A stretch of DNA of 14,125 bases from DAIRGB01 sp036794765 (GTDB lineage: Bacteria > Patescibacteriota > JAHJAL01): positions 1 through 14,125 of the forward strand of contig DAIRGB010000026.1 of assembly GCA_036794765.1 (NCBI GenBank). Direction: 5' to 3'. The position numbers were made by a program, and so were the translations under genes. A model generated the notes under the pieces. That model searched no databases, was not told where the DNA came from, and saw nothing but the letters and a program-made list of their open reading frames with translations. Below are positions 1 through 7,630 of the stretch, in pieces (position 1 is the first letter of the stretch; each line of letters opens with the position of its first letter).

Positions 1-282
1 TTCATATTTTTCGCGAAGAGCGTACGAACAATGACAAGCGATAAATGTCTCTTCCAGATAACCGGATTGCCATAATTGTTCGCAGAGAGAGAATATTTTT
101 GATTTGTCTTGATCTTTTATTTCTTTAAGAAATTTTTTGCCGAGTTGGCTCACGAGGGCAGTTTTGACACCGTATAATTTTATCGTTTCTTTAAAAAATC
201 TTTGTCCGCTGGTTTTGGTTTTTTCGTCAGCGTTTTGTTTCAATTCCTGGCGGATTTGAGAAATTATATTTTTGGTGTTCAT
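1..282 (-). CDS. AlkD-like DNA alkylation repair protein, N-terminal part (cut by window edge)
   Basis: This gene starts at ATG 282-280 and reads without a stop to the window edge, giving 94 residues of an all-helical protein. The segment with GQRFFKE, then KLYGVKT, then LWQSGYLEE and FIACH closely resembles the start of the DNA alkylation repair family (Pfam DNA_alkylation, HEAT-like ALK repeats). Characterised AlkD members are glycosylases that remove N3- and N7-alkylpurines without base flipping. The family assignment is from recalled consensus. The catalytic Asp/Trp/Arg positions lie beyond the edge, so activity cannot be judged. It starts 8 bases after the flavodoxin stop on the same strand, so the two are probably co-transcribed. 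No Shine-Dalgarno sequence is seen. Confidence 0.8.
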   Translation of the reverse strand, partial: MNTKNIISQIRQELKQNADEKTKTSGQRFFKETIKLYGVKTALVSQLGKKFLKEIKDQDKSKIFSLCEQLWQSGYLEETFIACHCSYALREKYE

Positions 283-290
283 TGGAGAAA

Positions 291-770
291 TTATGATTGG
301 TTAAATTTTTGCATTATTTCACTCCCCCACTTTTTGGCCCGCTCGATTTCGCCCTCTATGATCGGACCCTCTTTTCCTTTGACCAAAAAATCAACCGGAT
401 CTGTTAGTACCATACCACCTTTTAGTTTTAATCCTTTTTGAATATGTTTGGCGGCATAACCAAAAAGCCACATAATAAATTTGATAAACAAACTTTCTCC
501 AGTCGCAGAGGAACCGGTACCAAATGCTGCGATAGCAATGTTTTTTAGGCTGCCCAAAGGAAGGTTTTTGACGAACAATTGGATAGGCACGGTTGGACGG
601 CCGGCGTGGGTCGGCGAGCCGACAATTAATAAATTGAAGTTCAACGGTTTGGAAGAATCAAATTGTTTGACCGATAGAATAGTTGTCTCGCCGCCAATAC
701 TTTGTCCGATCGCCTCAGCAATTTTTTGGGTATTTCCGTAGAGGGAGTCATAGATAATGAGTGTTTTCAT
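291..770 (-). CDS. flavodoxin family protein
   Basis: A 159-residue protein of flavodoxin size. Residues 1-18 form beta-strand 1 and the FMN phosphate loop (TLIIYDSLYGNTQKIAEAI, the T/S-x-x-G-N-T signature). SPTHAGRPT near residue 51 matches the first isoalloxazine loop and GTGSSATGES near residue 84 sits at the second. Flavodoxins carry low-potential electrons on non-covalent FMN in the cytoplasm. Some short members act in protoporphyrinogen oxidation or as NAD(P)H:quinone reductase-like domains, so the partner here is unknown. The start is the ATG at 770-768, with no clear ribosome site. It lies between an FMN-binding split-barrel gene (23-base gap) and an AlkD-like gene (8-base gap), consistent with one small operon. 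Confidence 0.88.
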   Translation of the reverse strand: MKTLIIYDSLYGNTQKIAEAIGQSIGGETTILSVKQFDSSKPLNFNLLIVGSPTHAGRPTVPIQLFVKNLPLGSLKNIAIAAFGTGSSATGESLFIKFIMWLFGYAAKHIQKGLKLKGGMVLTDPVDFLVKGKEGPIIEGEIERAKKWGSEIMQKFNQS

Positions 771-793
771 TTTTATAATATAAAGAATAATAA

Positions 794-1213
794 TTACACT
801 GCAAAACTTTCTGATTTAAAATTTTGGTACAACCTGGCTGATTCGGCGGTAAATTTCAAGACACAGTAATCGGGATCGGTTTTTCCTTGAGAATAATACA
901 TTTCGTCTCCCGTCCGCCAGATTTTGTTTTTACTGTCTTGGTCTTCCAAGACTTCCATTTTGCCTTTGAGCATCAACCCCAGGAAAGAGCGGCCGTCATA
1001 AAAATAGATGGACGCTTTGGGATTGTGTTTAAATTGTTTTACACGCATGGATGAAGTATTGGTGGTAAAATAAAAGGTTTTCAGACCGTCATGTTCTCTG
1101 GGTTTCAACATGGCCTTGAGATTGGGAAATCCCTCCTCGTCCACCGACGCGATTATGGTGTGGCTGCTTTTTTCGATGATTGACAAGCCGGTTGGGAGCA
1201 AGTTTTTATTCAT
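794..1213 (-). CDS. pyridoxamine 5'-phosphate oxidase-like FMN-binding split-barrel protein
   Basis: 139 residues. The pattern is that of the PNPOx-like split barrel: an early strand HTIIASVDEEGFPN (residues 18-31), then FYFTTNTSSMRVKQFKHNPKASIYFYD (about residues 47-73), in which the TT..SS...... K motif usually lies at the FMN phosphate. It continues with LKGKMEVLED. General-stress-protein-26-type members have this length. The C-terminal motif that defines true PdxH is absent, so vitamin B6 synthesis is unlikely. FMN or F420/heme binding with an unknown reductant is the safer call. It is followed 23 bases later by the flavodoxin gene, another FMN protein, which suggests a shared redox role (inference). 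Confidence 0.82.
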   Translation of the reverse strand: MNKNLLPTGLSIIEKSSHTIIASVDEEGFPNLKAMLKPREHDGLKTFYFTTNTSSMRVKQFKHNPKASIYFYDGRSFLGLMLKGKMEVLEDQDSKNKIWRTGDEMYYSQGKTDPDYCVLKFTAESARLYQNFKSESFAV

Positions 1214-1323
1214 AAATTATGTTTCAAACTGGTATTAAGTTTAAAATTCGGCGAATAAGGTGGCGTAGTTGTGGGAAAATTTTTGAGCGCACTTTGGGCA
1301 GTAGGCGTAGTAGACTATATTGG

Positions 1324-1488
1324 TTATTTTTTACGGGCCGTTTTTAAACCGATGGCGATAAAAATCAATCCAAGAATAGTATAAGCCGGATGTTTCATGT
1401 CCCCATCAAAAAGATAACCATAAGCATTGACAGCTATCATGGCGAATCCAATTGTAGTCATAACTTGACCGGAGACTTTTTGATTCAT
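1324..1488 (-). CDS. 54-residue membrane microprotein
   Basis: A short reading frame of 54 codons from ATG 1488-1486 to TAA 1326-1324. It fits the 300-base gap between the ASCH gene and the split-barrel gene, on the same strand as both. Two hydrophobic stretches are separated by a polar turn: residues about 8-27 (QVMTTIGFAMIAVNAYGYLF) and about 35-48 (AYTILGLIFIAIGL). The C-terminus is basic (KTARKK), as expected for a small two-helix membrane protein with a cytoplasmic positive tail. It starts 27 bases after the ASCH stop. No Shine-Dalgarno sequence is visible. I do not recognise a family. The evidence for coding is the hydrophobic pattern, the positive-inside end and the operon position. 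Confidence 0.55.
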   Translation of the reverse strand: MNQKVSGQVMTTIGFAMIAVNAYGYLFDGDMKHPAYTILGLIFIAIGLKTARKK

Positions 1489-1515
1489 TGGTTGATAATA
1501 ATAAAGTTTTTATAA

Positions 1516-1941
1516 TTACATTTTTATCTTTTCGATTTTTTCCACTGGCAGCCAGTCGTCCATATTGCCATAATCGCTTTTGTCGATGGCAAATGGCTTG
1601 ATGTTTTTGACGGTTTTTATTTCTATCAAAACTAAATATCTTTTACCGGCCCATCTTTTGAATTGCTGGTCGGCAAGTTGTAACTTGTTTTGATTTTTTA
1701 AAACCAGTGTCTTTGATTGGTCGGGAGTCATTTTGTCGGAATTGAGGATCGAGGAGACGACTGCTTTGGCTTTTACTTCGCCTTCGGCGTTGTTGTTGAT
1801 AAAATACAACTCATCCCCCACTTCTACTCGACCATATGGCAATTTTCGCCCAGCGGCCCCGCGGATAATCATGGTTTTTTCGCCATATAATATTTTTTCC
1901 ATCTCTTGAGCTTTGGCGTCGAGATAAACTACGTGGTCCAT
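1516..1941 (-). CDS. ASCH/PUA-like domain protein
   Basis: 141 residues. The N-terminal third (DAKAQEMEKILYGEKTMIIRGAA, then KLPYGRVEVGDELYFIN) has the ASCH-type layout: a helix ending in G-x-K-T, a short strand, then an x-V-GD-x-LYF strand. Later QQFKRWAGKRYLVLIEI and DDWLPVE are, from memory, conserved in a widespread set of bacterial hypotheticals of the same length. ASCH domains share the PUA-like beta-barrel and are predicted to bind RNA or modified nucleotides; a few are nucleases or amidohydrolases. The substrate here is not known. It follows the exported membrane protein gene by 10 bases, so the two are likely co-transcribed. Confidence 0.7.
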   Translation of the reverse strand: MDHVVYLDAKAQEMEKILYGEKTMIIRGAAGRKLPYGRVEVGDELYFINNNAEGEVKAKAVVSSILNSDKMTPDQSKTLVLKNQNKLQLADQQFKRWAGKRYLVLIEIKTVKNIKPFAIDKSDYGNMDDWLPVEKIEKIKM

Positions 1942-1951
1942 GGTTTAATAT

Positions 1952-2779
1952 TTATAAATATCTGAGAAATGTAACTACAAATAAAGCAAATATCAGGCTA
2001 AGAAAATTCATAATTACCACCATGGAAATCAATCGGCTAAAAGAGGTGGTTTTTTTGTTGAGAAAATAAATGAAATAGTATTCAAATACTAGAGTAAAAA
2101 CTGCAGAAAATAAGATATACAAAAACCAATTTTTAATAGACGATATTACAAATAAGACAACGAGCAGGGAAAGTAAATTGGCCAAGAAAACCGCGAGCAA
2201 AATTTTTTTGGGAAATTTGGCGATTAGAATATACAAGAATGCTATAAATAGTTCTACAAGTAATATCGGTATGATCATAATCAGAAATGATCTAACTTTG
2301 TCGCTGGAGATGATGGGAGTGGTCTCAAAGATACGAGCAGAACCATCTAAACTTAATTCAACCGAATAGTTACTTTTAAAATTATTTCTAGAAATCTGAT
2401 CAGTAATGAACACTTTTTTTAAACTTGGTACATATATTGCCAGCTTAAAAGCCGAGGGTAACATATAAGTGAAATTACAAGATGAGTTTTGGCAATTTCC
2501 ACCCCAGGCCAAGCCTTCCGGTTTCCAATAACAAAGATTTTTTGTATCATAATCATTTATATTTAGTTGTGGTATCAAATCCGAAATGGGAAAGGGAACT
2601 ATGTCCTCGGTTTGACAGGTGAGCATTTTCGCATAAAAAGAATTGTCGGAAATTGTTTGATTATTCAGAGTAACATAGATATCCGTGGAGGGTTTTGGAC
2701 CCATGTCAGCTGACGCAACCGAAGGGACGAATATAGAGAATACTAAAAATGTAATAACCGAAATGAGTTTATGATGCAT
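1952..2779 (-). CDS. exported ADMGPKPS-type membrane protein, function unknown
   Basis: 275 residues with a clear signal peptide (residues 1-24, cleavage likely after VASA). The mature N-terminus is DMGPKPST. An extracytoplasmic region of about 140 residues follows, with four cysteines (55, 83, 96, 101) that could make two disulfides. Three or four hydrophobic helices span roughly residues 163-272 and end in FLRYL. Proteins starting their mature part with A-D-M-G-P-K-P-S occur as hypotheticals in several bacterial lineages (recalled, not searched); no function is known to me. The start codon overlaps the last 11 bases of the DUF6508-like gene, implying translational coupling, and the ASCH gene follows after 10 bases. 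Confidence 0.72.
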   Translation of the reverse strand: MHHKLISVITFLVFSIFVPSVASADMGPKPSTDIYVTLNNQTISDNSFYAKMLTCQTEDIVPFPISDLIPQLNINDYDTKNLCYWKPEGLAWGGNCQNSSCNFTYMLPSAFKLAIYVPSLKKVFITDQISRNNFKSNYSVELSLDGSARIFETTPIISSDKVRSFLIMIIPILLVELFIAFLYILIAKFPKKILLAVFLANLLSLLVVLFVISSIKNWFLYILFSAVFTLVFEYYFIYFLNKKTTSFSRLISMVVIMNFLSLIFALFVVTFLRYL

Positions 2780-3164
2780 ATTTTTTTAATGATAATAATA
2801 ATTTCAAGATCAGACCGCTTTCAAAACATTTGACAAGAAAACCCTCACAGAAACGATCGTTGCGAATGATTAAAGTAAAAATCTGGCGAATAGTGTCAAC
2901 ATCAACTGTAGTGAAGTCAAAATCCGGATCGGCCAACATTTTGTGGCCTTCTTCCCAATTGCGCCAATCAAAGGGGACGATTATTTTTGCGCTTTGCACT
3001 GCCAAACGGAATTCTTGTACTATTGGGGCTTCTTCACAATATGGCGCTTGAAATGATCCATCCGGATTGGAGGGTTTGATAATAATTTTTCCAAATATAG
3101 TCGTGGCTTGGATTGTCGGGATGAGATCAATTAATGCGACTACTATAGGTGACTGTTTGGACAT
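2769..3164 (-). CDS. DUF6508-like protein
   Basis: 131 residues from ATG 3164-3162 (MSKQSPIVVA). The frame stays open to 3221, but that extension would translate an intrinsic terminator hairpin, so the inner ATG is preferred. Recognisable features are LIPTIQ near the N-terminus, VPFDWRNWEEG in the middle, and a C-terminal block TLIIRNDRFCEGFLVKCFE plus GLILKLLLSLKK. As I recall the DUF6508 consensus, it has a D-W..W..G segment, then R.DRF.EG and a G-x-I-x-x-L-x-x-L tail, which this fits. The function of that family is unknown. The 3' end overlaps the following exported membrane protein gene by 11 bases. It is the first gene after the araC terminator, so it probably has its own promoter, which I could not define. 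Confidence 0.62.
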   Translation of the reverse strand: MSKQSPIVVALIDLIPTIQATTIFGKIIIKPSNPDGSFQAPYCEEAPIVQEFRLAVQSAKIIVPFDWRNWEEGHKMLADPDFDFTTVDVDTIRQIFTLIIRNDRFCEGFLVKCFESGLILKLLLSLKKYAS

Positions 3165-3195
3165 TGGGAAAATTAATAAACCTTTTTTATTGTAA

Positions 3196-3227
3196 TAAAA
3201 AAGAGGTGCCGGTGAAAGCACCCCTTT
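3196..3227 (-). terminator. intrinsic terminator after the araC-type gene
   Basis: Read on the minus strand, AGGGGTGC (3225-3218) pairs with GCACCTCT (3209-3202). This is an 8-bp stem with one G-U pair, an 8-base loop and a following TTTTTT run. It lies 8 bases past the stop of the AraC-type gene (3236), so it closes the lipoprotein/aminopropyltransferase-like/araC unit and separates it from the DUF6508-like gene. Confidence 0.85.
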
Positions 3228-3235
3228 CTATCTAT

Positions 3236-4165
3236 TTAGATTTTCTTGACCGGGATACAGATATCGACGATCATGTCACCATTTTTTTGTTTGCAGTCGG
3301 ATGGGTACATCTCAAACGGTGGTTTGTTATCCGGTTGGTAACCACTACTCGGCAGCCAGTTGTTGTAAAGTTCATTCCAGTATTGTTCGTATTCTTTGGG
3401 ATCTTTGATGACACAACGGGCGATGGCGTACTCGCCCCCGAAAATTTCTTGTTTACCGATTTCGCCATCAACTGACGTTTCTTTTGGCACATTTACACAT
3501 ATGTCCATGCGCAGCTTAGACTCTTCAGTGACTTCTGGACCATCATGGTAGATACAAATAAATTTTGACTCCTGATTGATTAGATTCCGTGGTCCGGCCC
3601 AGCTGCAAAGCTGATTAAATAATTTTTCAAAAAGAGCCGGGTTGCCTTTGTAGGGACCGATATGACGAAGGTAAGCCAGGGTCATATCGGGCAAAGTTTT
3701 AATTTCGACTTTCATGTTTGGTTGGTTAGTTGAAGTAAAAGAAATAGATGGCCGTCTATTGTTTTCATCATAATGAAAGTTGATCAGATAATCTTTTCGG
3801 TTATTGCTATTTTTGTGGCAAATCTTGCTAGCCTGATATAGTTTGGGTGTGGTGTGAAAAAAGGTCCGAAATTCGCGGGCAAAAGCTTGCGAACTGGAAA
3901 ATCCGTTGGCTAAGGCTATTTCAGTCATCGAGTAATTAGGATTGGTATAGAGCATATTGGCGGCTTTTTCGATCCGGACGCGACGGACAAATTGATTGAG
4001 ATTTTCGCCCATGAATGATTTGAAAAGGCGGTGGAAATGGTATGGCGAAATGCCGGCGGTTTTGGAGATTTTTTCCAAGCAGAGCGGCTCGGCGATATTT
4101 TTTTCGATATAGTCGATAGCGATATTGATGCGGGAAATATAATAGGTTTTTTGGTTATGAGGCAT
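3236..4165 (-). CDS. AraC-family regulator with GyrI-like effector-binding domain
   Basis: 309 residues with two domains. Residues about 10-110 are an AraC-type double helix-turn-helix: IDYIEKNIAEPLCLEKISKTAG and SPYHFHRLFKSFMGENLNQFVRRVRIEKAANML form the first motif, and SMTEIALANGFSSSQAFAREFRTFF with TTPKLY the second. After a polar linker, residues about 150-309 match the GyrI-like/SOUL-fold domain (MKVEIKTLPDMTLAYLRHIGPYKG at its start, Y...DGPE, and the end DMIVDICIPVKK), which binds small hydrophobic or cationic ligands in Rob- and SbmC-like proteins. The architecture implies a ligand-responsive activator, possibly of the adjacent operon. It begins 5 bases after the spermidine-synthase-like gene stop and is followed by a terminator. 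Confidence 0.92.
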   Translation of the reverse strand: MPHNQKTYYISRINIAIDYIEKNIAEPLCLEKISKTAGISPYHFHRLFKSFMGENLNQFVRRVRIEKAANMLYTNPNYSMTEIALANGFSSSQAFAREFRTFFHTTPKLYQASKICHKNSNNRKDYLINFHYDENNRRPSISFTSTNQPNMKVEIKTLPDMTLAYLRHIGPYKGNPALFEKLFNQLCSWAGPRNLINQESKFICIYHDGPEVTEESKLRMDICVNVPKETSVDGEIGKQEIFGGEYAIARCVIKDPKEYEQYWNELYNNWLPSSGYQPDNKPPFEMYPSDCKQKNGDMIVDICIPVKKI

Positions 4166-4170
4166 GAAAA

Positions 4171-5658
4171 TTAAATAGTTTTACTAATATAATAATCTAC
4201 TGGGGCGTAATCGTCGGTCAGGATTGACATGTCGGACGCAATCGGATCTTGATATAAATGTTTTAATAACTGATCCAATTCGGAATTGCTACTAAAAAAA
4301 TTTGGTTTGTTTTCGGATTTCAACGCAATTAAAATAATATTTTGGACTTTTTCCCCGTTGGTCGGTTCTTTTACCGGAAACAAGTAAACTTGTGGAAATA
4401 TATTTTTGTAGGTGAGATATTCGGCTCGTAAAAATTGACCCTTGTCTCCATTGATAGCGGAAATAATATTCAAGATAACTACACCGTTTTCGTTCAGAAT
4501 GTCATAATTTTTTTGGATAGCTTCGCGGGTGGTTAGTTGGTAAGGCAAAGAATAGTGAGAGCTGAAGGCGTCGCCGAAAATAATATCATATTTTTTGTTT
4601 GTTCGGTTGAGATATACTCGCCCGTCTTCATGAAAAATCGTTAACCTCGGATTTTCTTTGAGTTTAAAATACTTTTGAGCCAACTGGGTAATTTTGGGAT
4701 CAATTTCTACAACATCGATTGTTGCCTTCGGATAGTGCAACAAGAAATCTTTTGGAAATGAATAACCGGCACCTCCCAGCATCAAAGTAGTCTTAAAATC
4801 CGGATTAAAATGAGATCCAAGGTGATAATATTTAGTATATTCATATGCGAGATCATCTTTGTTTAGAAACATCGCTGAACTATTTTCGTTGTTTATAGAA
4901 AAAGTGCGAATTTTCTCTTGGGTTTTTTCATCAACTAAATCAAAAATCCAAATACGATTGTAGGCTGTATCAACATCTACAAAGCCATTTTTTTGCATCT
5001 GGTTGTTCAATTTGTCAATTGCAAACCAGCCAACAATCAAGATGAAGAGGACTGATATTTTTAGCCGGGCAAATTTACTAACTGACAATAAAATAGAGAC
5101 CAAAATCAGTGTAAGTGATAAGATTATCAACATTTTGTCCGTGCCAAAATTTGGGATCAGATAGAATCCGGACAAAAACGTACCAAATATACTACCAGCG
5201 GTAGAGATAGCATAAAGATTGCCGATCGTCGAACCGGAAGTATCGAAGTTGGCCAATTTCAATTTTACCGCATAGGGCGAAACCATACCCAACAGGAGGC
5301 TGGCTGGAGAAAATAAAATCAATGAAGCAACAATCGATGTTATTTTTATATTTGAAAAAAATGCCTGAAGAAAAATAAGCAAATAATTTTTGCCAACCAT
5401 GGTGAGGGCGATGAAAATAGCCGACAAAAAGATGATGAAAGACAGATGATTTGTGTCGGCTTTTTTGTCGGCAATCTTGCCACCAAGATAATAGCCCAAA
5501 CTAAGGCTTCCCAAAATAACACCAATCAGGCTTGTCCAGACGAAGATAGATGTGCCGAGGTGCGGACCGAGAATTCGAGAACCGACCAATTCGAACACCA
5601 TGACGATAGCGCCGCAAATAAATATCGCAATTTCCAAGATGTATTTACCGGTTTTCAT
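4171..5658 (-). CDS. fused multi-TM / spermidine synthase-like protein
   Basis: 495 residues from the ATG at 5658-5656; a TTG one codon earlier is a possible alternative. Residues 1 to about 215 are hydrophobic, with around seven membrane helices. They begin ICGAIVMVFELVGSRILGPHLG and contain SLIGVILGSLSLGYYLGGKIADK, the typical N-half of bacterial fused MFS/spermidine synthase proteins. Residues about 225-495 form a Rossmann methyltransferase-like domain: TLMLGGAGYSFPKDFL, then IDVVEIDPKI, HEDGRVYL and YDIIFGDAFSS. In aminopropyltransferases the last motif is usually D-S-(S/T)-D-P. Here it is GDAFSSHYSLP, so true spermidine synthesis is doubtful. It sits between a lipoprotein gene (26-base gap) and the araC-type gene (5-base gap). 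Confidence 0.85.
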   Translation of the reverse strand: MKTGKYILEIAIFICGAIVMVFELVGSRILGPHLGTSIFVWTSLIGVILGSLSLGYYLGGKIADKKADTNHLSFIIFLSAIFIALTMVGKNYLLIFLQAFFSNIKITSIVASLILFSPASLLLGMVSPYAVKLKLANFDTSGSTIGNLYAISTAGSIFGTFLSGFYLIPNFGTDKMLIILSLTLILVSILLSVSKFARLKISVLFILIVGWFAIDKLNNQMQKNGFVDVDTAYNRIWIFDLVDEKTQEKIRTFSINNENSSAMFLNKDDLAYEYTKYYHLGSHFNPDFKTTLMLGGAGYSFPKDFLLHYPKATIDVVEIDPKITQLAQKYFKLKENPRLTIFHEDGRVYLNRTNKKYDIIFGDAFSSHYSLPYQLTTREAIQKNYDILNENGVVILNIISAINGDKGQFLRAEYLTYKNIFPQVYLFPVKEPTNGEKVQNIILIALKSENKPNFFSSNSELDQLLKHLYQDPIASDMSILTDDYAPVDYYISKTI

Positions 5659-5684
5659 CAACGACTTTTTTAGTCATAAAAATA

Positions 5685-6476
5685 CTATCTGCCGGCGAAT
5701 ATTATAGATTCGGAGATTTGATCAAAATCGCTATACCATTTTTGAATTTCCGGGGAGGCGGTGCCGGCAACCAGCTGGTTGTAAAATTTTTCCTGTTGAT
5801 CAAAATTCCAGATTTTTTCGGTGCTGCAATTGGTAGAATCGGTGGTAAAATAATCCGGCATGGTTGCTTTCAGTTTATTAACCGGGGCATAAAGTGTAAT
5901 AATCACTTGTTGATTGTTGTAATAAAAAAGAAGTTTTCTTTCCAGGGTCACATTGCACACATCAAAGCGCGACAAAACCACAAAATCTTGAGCGAATAAA
6001 AATCCCACCGGTCGGACTTTTTTGGAAGAAGCCAGGGGCCAGTCAATATTGAGTCCAAAATTGCCTCCGGCCAATGCTTCAATATTTTTCGCCTCATCTT
6101 CCGGGCTGAGATCGCTGGGGTTTTGGGTTTTTCCGATTTCTTTGGTTTCGATTTTCAATGACTCCTGATCCGGAGATGGGGTTGTATTTTCATCAATTAA
6201 TACTACTTGTGCGGGATATTCGAAAGAAATTCCCAAATTAGTATTTTCATATTTTTGTTTGGATTGATTGTCGTTGTTAGTTGCGTTTTGTTTCGATTCC
6301 TCGTTTTTTACAACTGTATTGCTACCAGTCGCCTCCTCTTGAATTTTTTCTTCTTTTTGGCTTCCATTGGTCGTTTTTTTGATTGGATTGTCGGTGGTTT
6401 TGGATGCAGGATTAATACAACCGACAAGAGACAGGAAAAGAGTAAAAACGAGAAAAAGTGAGATGGTTTTTTTCAT
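5685..6476 (-). CDS. lipoprotein with low-complexity linker
   Basis: 263 residues. The N-terminus is a lipoprotein signal: MKK, hydrophobic residues 5-18, and lipobox LVGC with the lipidated cysteine at 20. Residues about 24-78 are a K/E/N/Q/T-rich linker, likely spanning the wall. A folded domain starts at about residue 76 with YENTNLGISFEYPAQVV, the opening typical of PsbP-like or similar small surface domains. Two cysteines lie in the distal part, within DVCNVTLE and STNCSTE, and could form a disulfide. The function is unknown. It heads a three-gene unit with the fused membrane/aminopropyltransferase-like gene and the araC-type gene, and has a likely promoter just upstream. Confidence 0.75.
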   Translation of the reverse strand: MKKTISLFLVFTLFLSLVGCINPASKTTDNPIKKTTNGSQKEEKIQEEATGSNTVVKNEESKQNATNNDNQSKQKYENTNLGISFEYPAQVVLIDENTTPSPDQESLKIETKEIGKTQNPSDLSPEDEAKNIEALAGGNFGLNIDWPLASSKKVRPVGFLFAQDFVVLSRFDVCNVTLERKLLFYYNNQQVIITLYAPVNKLKATMPDYFTTDSTNCSTEKIWNFDQQEKFYNQLVAGTASPEIQKWYSDFDQISESIIFAGR

Positions 6477-6514
6477 AATATAAATGGTTAGAAAAAAATA
6501 AATATCTTGGTTTT

Positions 6515-6543
6515 ATCATAAATAATACGTCGAAGATTCACAA
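6515..6543 (-). promoter_or_regulatory. probable sigma70 promoter of the lipoprotein operon
   Basis: On the minus strand a -35 box TTGTGA (6543-6538) is followed by a 17-base spacer and a -10 box TATGAT (6520-6515). This would start transcription about 30 bases before the lipoprotein ATG. The -35 box overlaps the last codons of ddl. The boxes match the consensus at 4/6 and 5/6. Confidence 0.4.
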
Positions 6544-7623
6544 TTTGTTTGATAATAATTTTTGTTCCTGTTGGAATCTTTCGATGGCCAATTGGATCAA
6601 ATTGTCGATCAGTTCCGGATAGGATATACCACTGGCCGCCCACAATTTTGGATACATGCTAATCTTGGTAAATCCGGGGATGGTATTGATTTCGTTGACG
6701 AGGATATCTCCGTTATCTTTTAGAAAAAAGTCAACCCTACCTAAACCTTCACAGGAGAGAGCTTGAAAGGTTTTTATCGCCAGATCTTGAATTTTTTTGG
6801 TGGTCTCAACTGGAAGTTTGGCAGGTATTTCCAGCTTGGCCCCATTTTCATCGAGATATTTGGCGTCATAGGAGTAAAATTCGTGGGTGGGAACTATTTC
6901 GCCGGGGACTGAAGCGAGGGGATGAGAATTACCCAACACCCCACATTCGATTTCTCTACCCGCGATAAATTCTTCGATGATGATTTTGACGTCAAACGAA
7001 AAAGCGGTTTTGACGGCGGCAACGTATTCGGTTTGATTATGAACTTTACTAACCCCGACTGAAGACCCCATGTTGGCCGGTTTAATAAAAAATGGAGTGC
7101 CGAGTTTAGCTACGATTTCGGGAAAATCAGGGATGACATCATCGAATTTAAGAGCGATAAATTTGCCGATCGGAATACCAGATTCTCGTAATAAACGTTT
7201 CATCACATCTTTGTCCATCCCTACCGCCGAGCCCAAAACGCCGGCGCCGACGAAGGGAATGTTGGCAAGCTTTAGTAAACCCTGGACAGTCCCATCTTCG
7301 CCAAATGGGCCGTGCAAGATAGGGAAAGCTACATCCAAGGAAAAATTATTTTCCGGATTGGTGAGATTTACGATGTTACCGTTACCTTGTGATGGCAAAA
7401 CGATTTCTTCCAACTCTTTTTTCTCCGAGGCTGATGACGGAGGTAAAAAAATCGTATTGTCGCAAGGCAGCCACTTTCCGGCTTTGTTAATGACAATCAG
7501 TACCGGATGATATTTATTTTTATCCAAAGCCTCATAGACATTCTTGGCGGATTGCAAAGAAACTTCATGTTCCGCCGATCTGCCACCAAAAATAATGCCT
7601 ATTTTTATCTTTTTTTGATTCAT
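6538..7623 (-). CDS. ddl: D-alanine--D-alanine ligase
   Basis: ATP-dependent ligation of two D-alanines for peptidoglycan stem peptides, in the cytoplasm. From the ATG at 7623 it is 361 residues, usual for Ddl. The N-terminal domain has IIFGGRSAEHEVSLQSA (Glu20 and Ser22 at the first D-Ala site) and HGPFGEDGTVQGLL. The ATP-grasp core has PFFIKPANMGSSVGVSKV, IIEEFIAGREIECGVL and the metal-binding GRVDFFLKDNGDILVNEINTIPGFT. The omega loop reads FYSYDAKYL, as in D-Ala-D-Ala rather than D-lactate (VanA-type) ligases. The frame is open to 7647, but AAGGAG ten bases before the 7623 ATG decides this start. That ribosome site lies in the last codons of the preceding ASCH-like gene, suggesting coupled translation. 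Confidence 0.95.
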   Translation of the reverse strand: MNQKKIKIGIIFGGRSAEHEVSLQSAKNVYEALDKNKYHPVLIVINKAGKWLPCDNTIFLPPSSASEKKELEEIVLPSQGNGNIVNLTNPENNFSLDVAFPILHGPFGEDGTVQGLLKLANIPFVGAGVLGSAVGMDKDVMKRLLRESGIPIGKFIALKFDDVIPDFPEIVAKLGTPFFIKPANMGSSVGVSKVHNQTEYVAAVKTAFSFDVKIIIEEFIAGREIECGVLGNSHPLASVPGEIVPTHEFYSYDAKYLDENGAKLEIPAKLPVETTKKIQDLAIKTFQALSCEGLGRVDFFLKDNGDILVNEINTIPGFTKISMYPKLWAASGISYPELIDNLIQLAIERFQQEQKLLSNKL

Positions 7624-7630
7624 GATGTTT

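Noticed and set aside
3165..3221. 19-codon N-terminal extension of the DUF6508-like gene
   Set aside because: It would translate through the araC terminator hairpin and its T-run; the ATG at 3164 lies just after the terminator and suits the family.
3149..3475. 108-codon plus-strand frame opposite the AraC-type gene
   Set aside because: Antisense shadow crossing a terminator, with no family resemblance.
7070..7510. 146-codon plus-strand frame opposite ddl
   Set aside because: It is the antisense shadow of a fully convincing ddl gene and shows no recognisable domain.
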